Source: DASQFU01 sp035632955 (lineage in GTDB: Bacteria; Eisenbacteria; RBG-16-71-46). From it: a DNA stretch of 40,649 bases. Position 1 is the stretch's first letter; every line of letters starts with the position of its first letter. A program made the translations under genes and the position numbers. The notes beneath the pieces are model-generated. The model was not told the DNA's origin and did not search any database. It saw only the letters and a list, made by a program, of their open reading frames with translations. Location of the stretch: contig DASQFU010000024.1 of assembly GCA_035632955.1 (NCBI GenBank), positions 1 through 40,649 on the forward strand, in the 5' to 3' direction. Of this stretch, positions 39,662 through 40,649 are shown piece after piece.

Positions 39662-40649
39662 CTAACTCGGAATCACTCCCGCCACGACCAGCAACGCGAT
39701 CAGAACCCCGATCAGACTCTCGCCGGCGATGATTCCCGACGAGACGGGAACGGTGTAGCGCTCGTTCAACTTCGGCTGGTAGCGGCCGAGCCAGAGCACC
39801 ATACAGGCGCCGATGAACATCGAGACGGAGTAGTACCCGGTTACGGTGAACGCGAGTCCGAGCGCGGTGGCCGAAGGGATGAACTTCCGGTAGCGGGGCA
39901 TCGCCATCTCGATCAGCGGCAGAATGATGCCGACCAGCGCTCCAACCAGAAGCCCGATCCGTGCCGTCGGGTGCAGGGAGCCCACCCCCTTCGATAGCAG
40001 CTCCGCGACGCCGCGCCAGGTCTGCGCCGCGGGCGCCGGCCAGCGCTCGCCGCCGAGCAGCGAGGCATCCGGAACCAGGAGGAAGAACACCGGCACCACG
40101 ACCAGCCCACCGGCGAGCACCCCAGCGAACTGCGCCAGGAACTGCTGGCGCGGCTTGGCGCCGAGCAGGTAGCCGCTCTTGAGATCGGTGAGCAGATCGC
40201 CGGCGTGGCTGCACGCGCCGGCAGTGATGTTGGCGGTCATCAGGTTCGTGGTCACGTCCCCGGGCTTGATCGCGCCGAACGTGAGCTGCGTGATCTTGCT
40301 CAGCGGTCCGGTCGGCGTGATGTCGGTCTCGCCGGTCGCGCGGCCCGCCACGACCACGAGCAGGAAGGTCATCAGCACCGCGATCGCCCCCATCCAGTAG
40401 GCGATGCCGAAGAACGCATGGCCCATCAGGACAGCGACGATGCCGAGGCCCGCGAACCCGCCGAGGAACCAAGATCCCGGCACCTCGATCCGCTCCATGG
40501 GATCGCTGGCGCCCCGCGCGTCCCGCCGGAAGAACGCGGTGATGCTGCTGAACGCGCGCACCACGGTCTTCCACTGGATGAAGAACATGAGGAGCCCCGA
40601 GGTGATCATCATGGGAACGCCGATCCACAGGCTCCACGACGTGATCTTC
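39662..40649 (-). CDS. OPT-family oligopeptide transporter, 5' part missing
   Basis: Reads in from the right edge without a stop; 328 codons visible. The C-terminal half of an OPT/YSL-type proton-coupled importer: hydrophobic helices, ITPTGPLSKITQLTFGAIKP, NLMTANITAGACSHAGDLLT with DLKSGYLLGAKPRQQFLAQF, LLVGALVGIILPLIEMAMPR, and GYYSVSMFIGACMVLWLGRY near the end. The DLLTDLKSGYLLGAKPR segment is characteristic. Inner-membrane uptake of oligopeptides or metal chelates. The start lies outside the window. No functional link to the glycan genes is evident; 69 bases separate it from the YyaL-like gene. Confidence 0.92.
   Translation of the reverse strand, partial: KITSWSLWIGVPMMITSGLLMFFIQWKTVVRAFSSITAFFRRDARGASDPMERIEVPGSWFLGGFAGLGIVAVLMGHAFFGIAYWMGAIAVLMTFLLVVVAGRATGETDITPTGPLSKITQLTFGAIKPGDVTTNLMTANITAGACSHAGDLLTDLKSGYLLGAKPRQQFLAQFAGVLAGGLVVVPVFFLLVPDASLLGGERWPAPAAQTWRGVAELLSKGVGSLHPTARIGLLVGALVGIILPLIEMAMPRYRKFIPSATALGLAFTVTGYYSVSMFIGACMVLWLGRYQPKLNERYTVPVSSGIIAGESLIGVLIALLVVAGVIPS

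Noticed and set aside
38802..40637. A 611-codon minus-strand frame spanning the YyaL-like and OPT genes
   Set aside because: Arg/Gly-rich shadow crossing two genes with recognisable families in another frame.

Overview
The window is gene-dense, very GC-rich DNA from a bacterium that is probably diderm. The evidence is a Wza/SLBB polysaccharide export protein together with Wzx, Wzy and Wzz assembly proteins. Overlapping genes, GTG/TTG starts and the mixed gene order suggest an uncultivated lineage such as an Eisenbacteria- or Gemmatimonadota-like phylum. That placement is only a guess. No tRNA, rRNA, CRISPR array, transposase or integrase was seen, and no gene-free gap exceeds about 210 bases.

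Layout. (1) 1-2258, minus strand: rplS, rnhB, yraN and a partial MGDG-synthase-like glycosyltransferase, the tail of a conserved ribosome/RNA operon. (2) 2259-13695: a glycan module on both strands, with a polyprenyl-phosphate sugar transferase, GDP-fucose synthase, Wzx, Wzy, five glycosyltransferases and a broken methyltransferase. (3) 13696-15543, minus strand: trmD, rimM and a long KhpA, the head of the same conserved operon. The glycan module therefore sits exactly between trmD and rplS, which are normally adjacent. (4) 15610-20313: a YfhO-type giant membrane protein, a WecA/MraY-type sugar-phosphate transferase and a nucleotide-sugar SDR enzyme. (5) 20507-24947: wza, rfbB, an rfbC-like gene and ugd. 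(6) 25092-38341: a second glycan module, with two GMD/RMD-like SDRs, a second Wzx, a second Wzy, Wzz, five glycosyltransferases including a GT39, and a SAM methyltransferase. (7) 38435-40649: a secreted YyaL-like alpha/alpha-barrel protein and a partial OPT transporter.

How it works together (inference). Two initiating enzymes (WbaP/WcaJ-like and WecA-like), two flippases and two polymerases suggest two Wzx/Wzy-type surface polysaccharides sharing precursor enzymes and one exporter. Precursor genes point to GDP-6-deoxyhexoses (fucose, probably D-rhamnose), dTDP-4-keto-6-deoxy sugars and UDP-glucuronate. Neither rmlA/rmlD nor a tyrosine autokinase is in the window.

Most notable signals: the split trmD-rplS operon with wzy translationally coupled to trmD; a wecA-derived relic that appears to supply the -10 box, Shine-Dalgarno and start codon of khpA; a methyltransferase relic left between two glycosyltransferase genes; a set of TTGAC-type promoters of which three share an AGCGCC element next to the -10; probable leaderless divergent starts; and many 4-base NTGA gene overlaps using ATG, GTG and TTG.
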